Source of the DNA: Amycolatopsis sp. FBCC-B4732
Lineage (GTDB): Bacteria; Actinomycetota; Actinomycetes; Mycobacteriales; Pseudonocardiaceae
Length of the DNA: 64,000 bases
Direction of reading: 5' to 3'
Assembly: GCF_023008405.1 (NCBI RefSeq)
Contig: NZ_CP095376.1
Coordinates: 4,178,001-4,242,000, forward strand
Shown here: piece by piece, positions 34,951-43,159 of the stretch
Layout: the number at the start of each line of letters is the position of its first letter
Numbering within the stretch: the first letter of the stretch is position 1
Notes under the pieces: generated by a model
What the model saw: only the letters and a program-made list of their open reading frames with translations
Database searches by the model: none
What the model was told of the DNA's origin: nothing
Position numbers and translations under genes: made by a program

Positions 34951-36822
34951 TCACCGCCGGGTCCACTGCTGGTTGGCGCCGCCGCCGCAGGCCCACAGGA
35001 TGATCTTCGTGCCGTTCCCGGTGGCCGCGCCACTGGCGTCCAGGCAGAGCCCGGACACCGCGTTCGTGATGGTCCCGTTCGCGTTCAGGGTCCACTGCTG
35101 GTTGCGCCGGCCGTTGCAGTCCCAGCTGACCACCGCGGTTCCGTTGGCGGTGCCGTTGTCGTAGGCGTCCAGGCACTTCGTGCCGTTGACGACGAGCTGG
35201 CCGCGGGCCGGCACCCACGTCTGGTTCGGTCCCCCGGCGCAGTCCCACAGCTGCGCCTGGACGCCGTTGGTGATGCTGTTGTCGTCGATGTCGAGGCACC
35301 GGCCCGACTGCGTGCCGGCCACCTGGACGCCGTTCGTCCCGGGCAGCGGCAGGACGGCGACGTCGGTGAGCTGCGGTGGCGTGCCCGAGAACGTGAGGTT
35401 GTTGGTGCCCTTGCCCAGGGAGACGACGGCGGAGACGGTCCTGGCCGCTCCCCCGGTCGCCGGGAAGGCGACGACGGTCGGCTGCTGGCCGTTCACCGCG
35501 AGGGTCGCGGTCCGGGTGGTGGTCGCGTTGTAGGTGAAGGTCGCGACGGCCGATCCCGTCGCGGCCGCGGTGATCGTGGTGCCGTGCGTGGCCGCGGCGT
35601 CGGTGCCCTGGACGGTCAGCAGCACGGAGTCGTCGGCCGGGACGCTCACGCTGTATCCGTTGGCGTAACTGCCTTGGTCGGAAGCGCTCCAGAGGTTCCG
35701 GACCTTCGCGGTGGCGGCGGTGAGGCCGAGGTCGGCCCACCGCGCGGTCATGGTCGCCGCCGACGACGTCCGGTTGAGCAGCAGCACCGCGCGTTTCCCG
35801 GAGCCGGCCAGGACCTTGCCGTACACCTGGAGCCCGGCGGCGTCCTCGGCGACCTTCACGCCCTGCAGGCCGCGCGGATCCTGGTCGACGGCGATGACTT
35901 CGCGGTTCTTGAGGACGTTCGCCGTCTCCGTGCTCATCGTCGCGAGGTTGTTGCCCGCGAGCAGCGGCGCCCCGGAGACCGCCCACATCCCGAACTCGGT
36001 CCGCCCCTGCGCGGCGGACAGCCCCGGCATCCCGACGGTCAGCATGTCGGGGTCGTTGACGTACCCGGTGTGCTGCGAAACGGGGTGCTGCGCCTGGTCG
36101 AAGTTGGTGAGCGCCTGCGGGAGGGTCGCGGTCTGGCCGTAGTAGATGATGTCCGTGCTGGTCCGCCACATCGGGGCGGTGCCGGCGCCCCAGTTCCACG
36201 GGTTCTTCTTGCCCCAGTCGCAGATCGAGAGGGTGAGCGTGCGCCCGGTCTGCGCGGTGGCGGCTGTGTTGGCGTCGCTGATCGCCCGGTAGGTGCTCGC
36301 CGGGTCGAGGCCTTCGGCGTCGCCGCCGCACCAGTCGACCTTGACGAAGTCGAAGCCCCAGCGCTGGAACTGCAGCATGTCCTGCAGGTAGTGGCCTTCA
36401 CTGCCGGACCCGGGCGCCGCGGGCCGCCCGGTCGGGTAGTAGTACCCGCAACCGTCCCGCCCGGCGTCGGTGTAGATGCCCGCCTTCAACCCCTTGCCGT
36501 GCAGGTAATCCGCGATGGCTTTCATCCCGCCGGGCCATTCGGCGGTGTCGACGGTGATGTTGCCGGAGCCGTCGCGGGTGCCCTGCCACCAGCCTTCGTC
36601 GATGTTGACGTAGGTGTAGCCGGCGTCCTTGAGCCCGGTGGAGACGAGCGCGTCGGCCTGCGCTTTGATGGTGGCGTAGTCGATCTTGGCGGCGAAGGTG
36701 TTCCAGGAGGCCCAGCCCATCGCCGGAGCGGGCACCGGCGCCTCAGCGGCGGCGGCGACCCCTGCGCCGGGGACGACTCCGGCGAACGCCAGGAGCACGG
36801 ACAGCAGAACGCGCAGCTTCAT
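34951..36822 (-). CDS. Secreted GH27 alpha-galactosidase with C-terminal CBM13 (ricin-B) domain
   Basis: A 623-residue exoenzyme. Signal peptide MKLRVLLSVLLAFAGVVPG... cleaved near AAAAE (about 26). GH27 barrel from PAMGWASWNTF (33-43); likely nucleophile Asp163 in FVKVDWCGG; acid/base in VNDPDML (255-261). A beta-sandwich and a linker-like beta domain follow (about 300-490), then three ricin-B repeats with Cys-Leu-Asp starts and QTW/QQW ends (about 500-623) that bind galactose or xylan-type sugars. It releases alpha-galactose from plant oligosaccharides outside the cell. A LacI-type operator precedes it. Confidence 0.93.
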   Translation of the reverse strand: MKLRVLLSVLLAFAGVVPGAGVAAAAEAPVPAPAMGWASWNTFAAKIDYATIKAQADALVSTGLKDAGYTYVNIDEGWWQGTRDGSGNITVDTAEWPGGMKAIADYLHGKGLKAGIYTDAGRDGCGYYYPTGRPAAPGSGSEGHYLQDMLQFQRWGFDFVKVDWCGGDAEGLDPASTYRAISDANTAATAQTGRTLTLSICDWGKKNPWNWGAGTAPMWRTSTDIIYYGQTATLPQALTNFDQAQHPVSQHTGYVNDPDMLTVGMPGLSAAQGRTEFGMWAVSGAPLLAGNNLATMSTETANVLKNREVIAVDQDPRGLQGVKVAEDAAGLQVYGKVLAGSGKRAVLLLNRTSSAATMTARWADLGLTAATAKVRNLWSASDQGSYANGYSVSVPADDSVLLTVQGTDAAATHGTTITAAATGSAVATFTYNATTTRTATLAVNGQQPTVVAFPATGGAARTVSAVVSLGKGTNNLTFSGTPPQLTDVAVLPLPGTNGVQVAGTQSGRCLDIDDNSITNGVQAQLWDCAGGPNQTWVPARGQLVVNGTKCLDAYDNGTANGTAVVSWDCNGRRNQQWTLNANGTITNAVSGLCLDASGAATGNGTKIILWACGGGANQQWTRR

Positions 36823-36850
36823 CGCATCGCTCCGACCTCGTCGTCAGGAA

Positions 36851-36864
36851 TGTTAGCGTTAACA
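36851..36864. promoter_or_regulatory. LacI-family operator upstream of the alpha-galactosidase
   Basis: TGTTAGCGTTAACA has 5-bp outer arms TGTTA/TAACA, close to the TGTTAGCGCTAACA consensus seen upstream of actinobacterial glycosidase genes. It sits about 30 bp before the alpha-galactosidase ATG. No LacI gene is in this window, so the regulator acts in trans. Confidence 0.7.
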
Positions 36865-36939
36865 AACGGTGCTGGTCCAGCATTCTGAACGGCGGGACGA
36901 TCGCCCGTCAAGCGGCGAACGGCTGACCTTCGGCAGCAC

Positions 36940-37419
36940 CTACTCGCTGAGCCATTCCGCTTCGAGATCCGCGCACTCGACCAAGAGGGTCCCGCCGGTG
37001 AACGCGATCTCGTGCGAACAGCCACCGGCGGTCGGAAGTATCTCGTCCAGCTGAAGATCACCGAGACTCGGAGAGGCCGGCCACACGCGCGTGCCCGGGC
37101 CCGACCGGTTCGCATCGAGATCGATGTTCGTGACGCCGTCGTAGCGGACCACCAGACCGGAGAAGTGCTTGAACCGGTTCGGCAGGAACGTCAGCTCGGC
37201 CGCCAACTTCGCGAACCCCGCCTCGCGAACGGCCAGCTGCCCCACCCGGAGATCCTTGACGCACCTCGAACCGGTGAAGTCGTAGTGATCGGAGTCCGCG
37301 GCGAAGGCACGCGCACCGACCGGGAGGGCAAGTCCCGGTAGCTCACGCAGATAGGGCTCCGGATCCAGGAAATTCACGACATCGGCACCCCCGGTCCGAG
37401 TCACCCGCACATAGCGCAT
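36940..37419 (-). CDS. Hypothetical protein (159 aa)
   Basis: A 159-residue soluble protein I do not recognise (starts MRYVRVTRTGG, has YDFTGSRCVKDLRVGQL and GCSHEIAFTGGTLLVEC). Likely a beta-rich single domain. Its codon third-position GC is lower than in most of the window, suggesting accessory or transferred DNA. The ATG shares one base with the stop of an upstream 44-codon gene (TGATG), so its translation probably depends on that small gene. Confidence 0.65.
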   Translation of the reverse strand: MRYVRVTRTGGADVVNFLDPEPYLRELPGLALPVGARAFAADSDHYDFTGSRCVKDLRVGQLAVREAGFAKLAAELTFLPNRFKHFSGLVVRYDGVTNIDLDANRSGPGTRVWPASPSLGDLQLDEILPTAGGCSHEIAFTGGTLLVECADLEAEWLSE

Positions 37420-37553
37420 CAACGACCACCGGTTCCGGTCACGGCAATCCGGTCGAACACGGCCGAACGCCGCCGCGGAGACCGGCCCAGCACCAGGGCG
37501 CGATGCACGAGACGCCCGGCGCCGGCACAGGTGAGTGCAGCGGCTTTCTTCAT
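37419..37553 (-). CDS. Small hypothetical protein coupled to the next gene (44 aa)
   Basis: A 44-residue basic peptide (MKKAAALTCAGAGRLVHRAL, then an Arg-rich SPRRR). GAGGGGGG precedes the ATG, the strongest Shine-Dalgarno sequence in this pocket. Its TGA overlaps the ATG of the 159-residue gene (TGATG), so it may serve mainly to load ribosomes for it, or be a small protein in its own right. Coding bias is only moderate. No family recognised. Confidence 0.45.
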   Translation of the reverse strand: MKKAAALTCAGAGRLVHRALVLGRSPRRRSAVFDRIAVTGTGGR

Positions 37554-37605
37554 GATCCCCCCTCGGTCAGCAGATTGATCGACCCACAGCCCGCGGGTAT
37601 TATCT

Positions 37606-37626
37606 CTAGCTTGCTAGCATGCTAGG
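37606..37626. promoter_or_regulatory. CTAG iterons with 8-bp spacing upstream of the RHH gene
   Basis: CTAG occurs at 37606, 37614 and 37622, exactly 8 bp apart, and CTAGCATGCTAG (37614-37625) is a perfect palindrome. The block is AT-richer and sits 10-30 bp before the RHH start. Short evenly spaced repeats are the typical operator form of ribbon-helix-helix repressors. Confidence 0.6.
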
Positions 37627-37635
37627 ATCGACCAC

Positions 37636-37788
37636 GTGGGCGATGACGACGTCAAACAGTTCAACGTGTACCTGCCGATCGGCCTGATCCGGCAGCTCAA
37701 GCACCGAGCCGTCGAAACCGAACAATCGCTGTCGGCGCTCGTCGCCGAAGCGCTGCGCGCCTATCTAGGAACCGAAGAGGAGCACTGA
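37636..37788 (+). CDS. Ribbon-helix-helix (CopG/Arc-type) DNA-binding protein (50 aa)
   Basis: A 50-residue protein with one RHH fold: beta strand FNVYLPIGL, helix 1 [13 protein letters not shown], helix 2 [17 protein letters not shown] start with AGGA about 8 bases upstream. It ends 2 bp before a VOC protein gene. RHH proteins usually autoregulate and often pair with toxins; here the partner is a glyoxalase-fold protein, so it may be a simple repressor of a small-molecule resistance gene. The CTAG iterons are its likely operator. Confidence 0.8.
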   Translation: MGDDDVKQFNVYLPIGLIRQLKHRAVETEQSLSALVAEALRAYLGTEEEH

Positions 37789-37790
37789 AC

Positions 37791-38135
37791 ATGACGACCG
37801 AGGGCATCGACGCCGTGTACCTGGAGACGCACAACTGGGGCAAGGCCGCCAAGTTCTTCCAAGCACTGGGCTACGAAATCGACTTCGCGACCGACCACAA
37901 CTCGGGGCTGCTCCGCAACGGCGACGGACCCCATTTGTTCATCGCCGAGGTACCCGGGAGCCAGGAACCGCGGCAGCAGGTCGTCTTCAAGGTCCCGGAC
38001 GCCGACGCCTTCCGGGCCGACGACATCGTCGAAGTGATCACCCCGTTCGAAGACACCCACTACGGGACCCGCGAGATGACCGTCCGCGATCCGGACGGGC
38101 GGACCTGGACGCTCTCCGCGCCGGCGGCGGGCTGA
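37791..38135 (+). CDS. VOC/glyoxalase-fold protein paired with the RHH regulator
   Basis: A 114-residue single VOC unit pair (beta-alpha-beta-beta-beta twice): TEGIDAVYLETHNWGKAAKFFQALGYEIDF and the C-terminal TREMTVRDPDGRTWTLSAP. Members bind metals or bulky antibiotics (bleomycin, mitomycin type) or act as isomerases or dioxygenases. It lies 2 bp after the RHH gene and 2 bp before the methyltransferase, forming a likely three-gene transcript. Confidence 0.8.
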   Translation: MTTEGIDAVYLETHNWGKAAKFFQALGYEIDFATDHNSGLLRNGDGPHLFIAEVPGSQEPRQQVVFKVPDADAFRADDIVEVITPFEDTHYGTREMTVRDPDGRTWTLSAPAAG

Positions 38136-38137
38136 CG

Positions 38138-39013
38138 ATGACCGCGCCGGACAGCACCGCGGCGCGGACCGCCTTGTGGCGGGCGCTGCACGTCGCCGTC
38201 GATCCGCCGCCGCACGTGTTCGACGACGAACTCGGGCTGCGGCTGGCCGATCCGGGCGAGGGCTGGCGGGACCGGGACGACATGGACCCGGCCACCGCCG
38301 GGCGGTACCGGGCCGGGATGGTCGCGCGGGCGCGGTTCGTCGAAGATCTCGTCGTCGACCAGGCGAGCCGCGGGGTCGGGCAGTACGTCCTCCTCGGGGC
38401 CGGGCTGGACACCTTCGCCCAGCGCCGCCCGGAAGTCGCGGCGCGGCTGCGCGTGTTCGAGGTCGACCAGCCCGGCCCGCAGGCCTGGAAACGCGCGCGC
38501 CTCGACGAACTCGGCCTCGGCGTCCCCGAGTGGCTGCGGCTGGTGCCGGTCGACTTCGAGACCACGTCGTGGTGGGACCGGCTCACGGACGCGGGTTTCG
38601 CGGCGGACGAACCCGCGGTCGTCGCGTCCACCGGCGTCAGCATGTACCTGACCAAGGCGGCGAACGCGGCCACGCTGCGCCGGATCGCCGGGTTCGCCCC
38701 GGGTTCCACGCTGGCCATGACGTTCATGCTGCCGCCCGAGCTCCTCGACGACGGCGAGCGCGCCCGGCACCGCGCCACCGCGGGCAAGGCGGAAGCGGCC
38801 GGGACGCCGTTCGTCAGCTCCTTCTCCCCCGCCGAAATCCTGGCGCTCGCCAGGGAAGCCGGGTTCGGCGAGGCGGTGCACGTCTCGGGCGACGAGCTGG
38901 ACGAGCGCTACTTCGCCGGGCGCGCCGACGGGCTGCGGCTCGCCCGTGGCGAGGAGTTCCTCGTCGCTACGGCCGGGGCAGCTGACCGAGGTAGGCCCGC
39001 AGCATCGTCTTGA
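38138..39013 (+). CDS. SAM-dependent methyltransferase of the LCM/Ppm1 (TIGR00027-like) family
   Basis: A 291-residue class I methyltransferase. Motif I is YVLLGAGLDTFAQRRP, motif II FEVDQPGPQAWKRARL, then VASTGVSMYL, all hallmarks of the actinobacterial LCM-like O-methyltransferases. Substrate unknown. It follows the VOC gene by 2 bp. Its 3' end overlaps the convergent TetR gene by 47 bp. Confidence 0.82.
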   Translation: MTAPDSTAARTALWRALHVAVDPPPHVFDDELGLRLADPGEGWRDRDDMDPATAGRYRAGMVARARFVEDLVVDQASRGVGQYVLLGAGLDTFAQRRPEVAARLRVFEVDQPGPQAWKRARLDELGLGVPEWLRLVPVDFETTSWWDRLTDAGFAADEPAVVASTGVSMYLTKAANAATLRRIAGFAPGSTLAMTFMLPPELLDDGERARHRATAGKAEAAGTPFVSSFSPAEILALAREAGFGEAVHVSGDELDERYFAGRADGLRLARGEEFLVATAGAADRGRPAASS

Positions 39014-39575
39014 CCGGGTCCAGCAGTTCGGGCGCGCCGTCGCCGCGGAACGCCTCCTGGAGCACGGCGTCCGCGGCGAGGAACGCCGTGCGGCACGCCA
39101 CCGCGGCCGCGTAGTCGTCACGCAGCAGGCGCTGGGCGACCAGGATGCGGTGCACGCCGGTGGCCATCACGCGCTTGTGCGCGCGGTCGGCTTCCCGGGC
39201 TCCGTCGGTGAGGCCGCGCCCGAACCACAGGGCGCGGAACCCGGGCTCGGCGCGGTAGAGCCCGGCGAACGCGTCGACGAGGAGGCCGACCGGGTCGTCC
39301 CACGCCTCCGCCGCCGCTCGCTCGGCGACGGCGTCCATGAGGTCTTCCAGCCGGGCGAGGTAGCCCACGGCCAGCGCCTCGGTGATCGCCTCTCGATCCG
39401 GCAGGTACTGGTAGAGCGCCCCGACCGAGACGCCGGCCTCGGCGGCGACGCGGGTCGTCGTCAGCGCTTCGACGCCTTCGCGGGCGAGCAGGCGGTCCGC
39501 GGCCGCCAGCACCCTGGCCAGCTTTTCCCGCGAGCGCGCCTGGCGCGGCACCCGGCGCGGCCGGCCTTCGCTCAT
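38967..39575 (-). CDS. TetR-family regulator
   Basis: A 202-residue TetR protein: basic N-terminal arm (RPRRVPRQARSREKLARVL), HTH RVAAEAGVSVGALYQYLPDREAITEAL. It is divergent from the aldolase/kinase operon with a 54-bp AT-richer gap (contains TTTGTTTCGTATTTATCC), so it most likely controls that operon. Convergent overlap of 47 bp with the methyltransferase. Confidence 0.88.
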   Translation of the reverse strand: MSEGRPRRVPRQARSREKLARVLAAADRLLAREGVEALTTTRVAAEAGVSVGALYQYLPDREAITEALAVGYLARLEDLMDAVAERAAAEAWDDPVGLLVDAFAGLYRAEPGFRALWFGRGLTDGAREADRAHKRVMATGVHRILVAQRLLRDDYAAAVACRTAFLAADAVLQEAFRGDGAPELLDPVKTMLRAYLGQLPRP

Positions 39576-39629
39576 CCGCTCCCCAAACCTGAACGTGACT
39601 TTGTTTCGTATTTATCCTAGCCTCGGCGC

Positions 39630-40280
39630 ATGGCAATGGCGAGTTCGATGCTCGACGAAGCACGGCGGTCGGTGGCGAGGGCCTGTCACGGGCTCGCGGG
39701 CGAAGGCCTGCTCATCGGCAGCGCGGGCAACGTGAGCGTCCGGGTGGGCGAGCACGTGGCGGTGACCGCGACCGGCGTCGTGCTGGGCCGGGCCACGGCC
39801 TACGACGTCACCGTCGTCGACCTCGACGGCGAGGTGGTCGCCGGCGAGCGGACCCCGACCTCGGAACTGGAGCTGCACCTGGGGATCTACCGGCGCTACG
39901 GCGCGGGCGCGGTGGTGCACACCCACTCCCCGCAGGCCACCGCGGTGTCCCTGGTGCTCGACGAGCTGCCGTGCGTCCACTACCAGCAGCTGGCCCTCGG
40001 CGGCGCGATCCGGGTCGCCCCGTTCGCCGTCTTCGGGTCGGCGGAGCTGGCCGCGGAAACCCTCACCGCGCTCGACGGCAAGTCCGCGGCGCTGCTGGCC
40101 AACCACGGCGCGGTCGCCCACGGTCCCTCCCTCGAAGCCGCGGTCGACAACGCGCTGCTGCTCGAGTGGGCGTGCGGCCTGTACGTGCGGGCCGCGACGC
40201 TCGGCGCCCCGCGGGTCCTCGATCCCGCGCAGCAGGAAGCCGTCGTGGCCGCGGCCGTGCGCCGGGGGTACGGGCAGTGA
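39630..40280 (+). CDS. Class II aldolase/adducin-family protein (fuculose-phosphate aldolase-like)
   Basis: A 216-residue zinc aldolase. GSAGNVSVRV binds phosphate, Glu is in PTSELELHLGIYR, the zinc His pair is in VVHTHSPQA and a third His in LLANHGAV. Such enzymes split sugar-1-phosphates into dihydroxyacetone phosphate and an aldehyde. The next gene is a PfkB kinase, overlapping by GTGA, giving a kinase-aldolase pair for a pentose, deoxysugar or related polyol. Exact substrate unknown. Confidence 0.87.
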   Translation: MAMASSMLDEARRSVARACHGLAGEGLLIGSAGNVSVRVGEHVAVTATGVVLGRATAYDVTVVDLDGEVVAGERTPTSELELHLGIYRRYGAGAVVHTHSPQATAVSLVLDELPCVHYQQLALGGAIRVAPFAVFGSAELAAETLTALDGKSAALLANHGAVAHGPSLEAAVDNALLLEWACGLYVRAATLGAPRVLDPAQQEAVVAAAVRRGYGQ

Positions 40281-41209
40281 CGCAGACGGTCGTGACGCTC
40301 GGGGCGCACGTATTCGACGTGCAGGTCCGCCCGGTCGAAGCCATCCCCGACGGGCAGGGCGCGACCCTGGTGGAGCAGATCCGGTTCGGCCCGGCGGGCA
40401 CGGCCGCGGGCACCGCGGTCACGCTGGCCAAGCTGGGCGCGACGGTCCGCACGGCGGGCGCGATCGGCACCGACCCGGTCGGTGACCTGCTGCTGGCGAT
40501 GCTCACGCGCCACGGCGTCGACACGTCCCTGGTGCTGCGCCGCGAGAGCGTGCAGACGTCGGCGTCGGTGCTGCCCATCCGCGCCGACGGCAGCCGCCCC
40601 GCCTTCCACGTCCCCGGCGCGAACCTGACCTACGAGCCCTCGGACGCCCCGGCGTCGGAGATCGCCCGCGCGACGCACCTGCACCTGGGCGGCCCGGAGC
40701 TGATGGGCGGCGAAAAAGCGGCACAGATCCTCGGCCCGGCCCGCGCGGCCGGCGTGGTGACCTCGGCCGACCTGCTCGCTCCCGGCGACCCCGGCGTGCT
40801 GGCCTGGCTCGCGCCCGCGTTGTCCGCTTTGGACTACCTGCTGCCGAACGAGGAGCAGCTACTGGGCTTGACGAACGCGGCCACCCCCGAAGGCGGCGCC
40901 CACGCGCTGCTCGACGCCGGCGTCGGCTGCGTCGCGGTGACGCGGGGCGCGCTCGGCGCCCTGGTGGTGACGGCGCGGGAGACGCTCGAAGTGCCGGCGT
41001 TCGCGGTCCCGGTGGTGGACACGACCGGCTGCGGCGACGCCTTCTCGGCGGGCTTCCTCCGCGGCCTGGGCCTCGGCCGCTCGCTGCGGGACGCGGCCGT
41101 GCTGGGCAGCGCGGCCGCCGCGCTGGTGGCCCAGGGCCTCGGCAGCGACCACGGCGACTTCGACCTCGCGGCGGCGGACGCTCTCGCCGCGGTCACGCCC
41201 ACTCTCTGA
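40277..41209 (+). CDS. PfkB-family carbohydrate kinase
   Basis: A 310-residue ribokinase-fold kinase: N-terminal GPAGTAAGTAVTLAKLGATV (sugar-binding GG region) and C-terminal VDTTGCGDAFSAGFLRGL with the catalytic Asp. GTG start overlaps the aldolase stop. Together they suggest phosphorylation followed by aldol cleavage of one sugar, under the divergent TetR. Confidence 0.88.
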   Translation: MTQTVVTLGAHVFDVQVRPVEAIPDGQGATLVEQIRFGPAGTAAGTAVTLAKLGATVRTAGAIGTDPVGDLLLAMLTRHGVDTSLVLRRESVQTSASVLPIRADGSRPAFHVPGANLTYEPSDAPASEIARATHLHLGGPELMGGEKAAQILGPARAAGVVTSADLLAPGDPGVLAWLAPALSALDYLLPNEEQLLGLTNAATPEGGAHALLDAGVGCVAVTRGALGALVVTARETLEVPAFAVPVVDTTGCGDAFSAGFLRGLGLGRSLRDAAVLGSAAAALVAQGLGSDHGDFDLAAADALAAVTPTL

Positions 41210-41258
41210 CGCATTCTTGCATCGCCACCCCTTGACTTGACGTTTTCCTGCATTCACG

Positions 41259-42275
41259 ATGCCTCTCGTGCAGAACGAAGGCAAGGCACCTGAACTGGAC
41301 CGCCGGATCGTCGCGGCCCTGCAGCTCAACGGCCGGGCGTCCTGGGGCGCCGTCGCCCGGCACGTCGGGGCCAGCGAGTCCACCGTCCTCCGCCGGGCCG
41401 CGCAGCTCACCGACAGCGGCCGCCTCCGGGTGATCGGGGTCGTGGACGTGCTGCGATGCGGTCTCGGCGTGCCCGTGATCGCGCGGCTGCGGTGCCGGCC
41501 GGGTACGGCCGCCGGCGTGGCCGAGGCGCTCGCCGCGCGGCCCGAGGTGCGGTACGCGACCGTGCTCGCCGGCAGTGCCGACTGCTCCGCCGAGTTCGTC
41601 CTGCCCTCCTACCGCGAGATCGCGCGGCTGCAGGAGAACGGCTTCCCCGGCGACGGGGACGTCCGCGACGCCGAGACCTTCGCCGTCATGCGGACGTTCA
41701 CCTCCAACCACGACTGGGACTCCGGCGAGCTGAGCCGCGAGGCCGTCGCCGACCTGCGCGGCGGCGAGGTCCGGCCGTTCGAAGAGCAGCACTGGGAGCG
41801 CCCGCCCGAGCAGCTCGACGAGCTGGACCTCGCGATCTGCGCGGCGCTCGGCGAAGACGCGCGGGTGCCGTTCAAGGAGGTGTCCAGGCACGTCGGGACC
41901 AGCGAGTCCACTGTGGCCAGACGCGTCGACTCGCTGGTGCGGCGCGGGTGCCTGCGGTTCCGGACGCTCGCCGAGCCGTCGATGTTCGGCTACGCCCTCG
42001 AATTCATGCTCTGGCTTTCGGTGGTCCCCGGCGAGCTCGACCGCGCCGGCCAGCAGCTCGCCGCCCACCCCGGCACGAAGTACCTCTCCGCCACCACCGG
42101 CCGGTTCAACCTCGTCGGCCAGATCGTGCTGCGGCACTACGGCGAGCTGTACCGGCACACCACCGACGTCGTCGGCGCGCTGCCCGGGCTCCGGGAAGCC
42201 GACGTGACCCTGCAGGTTTCGACGCTCAAGCGCGCGTGGGCCCCGACGCCCGCCGCCAAGCTGGAGGACGCATGA
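41259..42275 (+). CDS. Double Lrp/AsnC-type regulator
   Basis: A 338-residue protein made of two Lrp units in tandem: HTH 1 at about 12-60 (ARHVGASESTVLRR) with a ligand-binding part, and HTH 2 at about 188-236 (SRHVGTSESTVARR) with RAM-like beta-alpha-beta. The two halves align with each other, so it is an internal duplication or fusion acting as a built-in dimer. First gene of a six-gene overlapping operon and presumably its sensor. Its stop overlaps the next ATG. Confidence 0.87.
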   Translation: MPLVQNEGKAPELDRRIVAALQLNGRASWGAVARHVGASESTVLRRAAQLTDSGRLRVIGVVDVLRCGLGVPVIARLRCRPGTAAGVAEALAARPEVRYATVLAGSADCSAEFVLPSYREIARLQENGFPGDGDVRDAETFAVMRTFTSNHDWDSGELSREAVADLRGGEVRPFEEQHWERPPEQLDELDLAICAALGEDARVPFKEVSRHVGTSESTVARRVDSLVRRGCLRFRTLAEPSMFGYALEFMLWLSVVPGELDRAGQQLAAHPGTKYLSATTGRFNLVGQIVLRHYGELYRHTTDVVGALPGLREADVTLQVSTLKRAWAPTPAAKLEDA

Positions 42276-43159
42276 CCGAACAACCGTGGCAGTGGGACGA
42301 AGCGACCTGGCGCGGCCACGTCGAGCACGTCCGCGCGGGGCGCCCGCTGCGCCCGGCGGCGTGGCCCGGCGGCGCGAAGGTGGCCGTGGCGCTGTCCTTC
42401 GACTCCGACCACGAGACGCCCTCGCTGCGGGACGGCGACGTCCTGCCCGGCAAGCTGGCGCAAGGCGAGTACGGCGCCCGCGTCGGCGTCCCCCGCATCC
42501 TGAAGCTCCTGCAGCGGCACGACGCACCCGCGTCCTTCTTCGTGCCCGCCGTGTCCGCGCTGCTCCACGACGGCGAAGTGAAGTCCTATGTGGACGCCGG
42601 GCACGAAGTGGCGCTGCACGGCTGGATCCACGAACGCAACACCGCCCTCACCGAAACCGAGGAGCGCGACCTCGCCTTCCGCGCCGCCGACGTGCTCGAG
42701 CGCCTCGCCGGCACCCGGCCGGTGGGCATCCGGACGCCGTCGTGGGACTTCTCCGCGCACACCCTCGCCATCACCCGCGAGCTGGGCCTGGCCTACGACT
42801 CGTCGCTGATGGCCGACGACGACTGCTACGAGCTCCTCGAACACGGCGAGCCCACCGGGATCGTCGAGCTGCCGGTCGAGTGGATCCGCGACGACGCGCC
42901 GTACTTCATGATGGACCGGTTCGCCTCGCTGCGGCCCTACACCCCGCCCCGCGGCGTGCTTTCGATCTGGCGTGACGAGTTCGACGCCGCGTACGCCGAG
43001 GGCGGGATCTTCCAGCTCACCATGCACCCGCACATCATCGGGCACCGATCCCGGATCGCCGTCCTCGCCGAACTGCTCGACCACATCGGCGGCCACGACG
43101 GGGTCTGGTACGCCACGCACGCCCAGATCGCCGACCACGTCCTCCGGGAGCAGGCATGA
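42272..43159 (+). CDS. NodB-fold (polysaccharide deacetylase family) hydrolase, cytoplasmic
   Basis: A 295-residue metal hydrolase: LSFDSDHETP with the first Asp pair, LHGWIHERN giving the two His ligands, RTPSWDFS substrate loop, and MHPHIIGH near the end. No signal peptide or cell-wall domain, so it resembles the small-molecule branch (PuuE allantoinase, cyclic imide hydrolase) rather than cell-wall chitin deacetylases. In this operon a cyclic amide or imide ring opening is plausible, not shown. ATGA overlaps on both sides. Confidence 0.82.
   Translation: MTEQPWQWDEATWRGHVEHVRAGRPLRPAAWPGGAKVAVALSFDSDHETPSLRDGDVLPGKLAQGEYGARVGVPRILKLLQRHDAPASFFVPAVSALLHDGEVKSYVDAGHEVALHGWIHERNTALTETEERDLAFRAADVLERLAGTRPVGIRTPSWDFSAHTLAITRELGLAYDSSLMADDDCYELLEHGEPTGIVELPVEWIRDDAPYFMMDRFASLRPYTPPRGVLSIWRDEFDAAYAEGGIFQLTMHPHIIGHRSRIAVLAELLDHIGGHDGVWYATHAQIADHVLREQA

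Noticed and set aside
37636..38135. Classical toxin-antitoxin module
   Set aside because: The second protein has a VOC fold and none of the usual toxin motifs, so the pair is reported as RHH-VOC instead.
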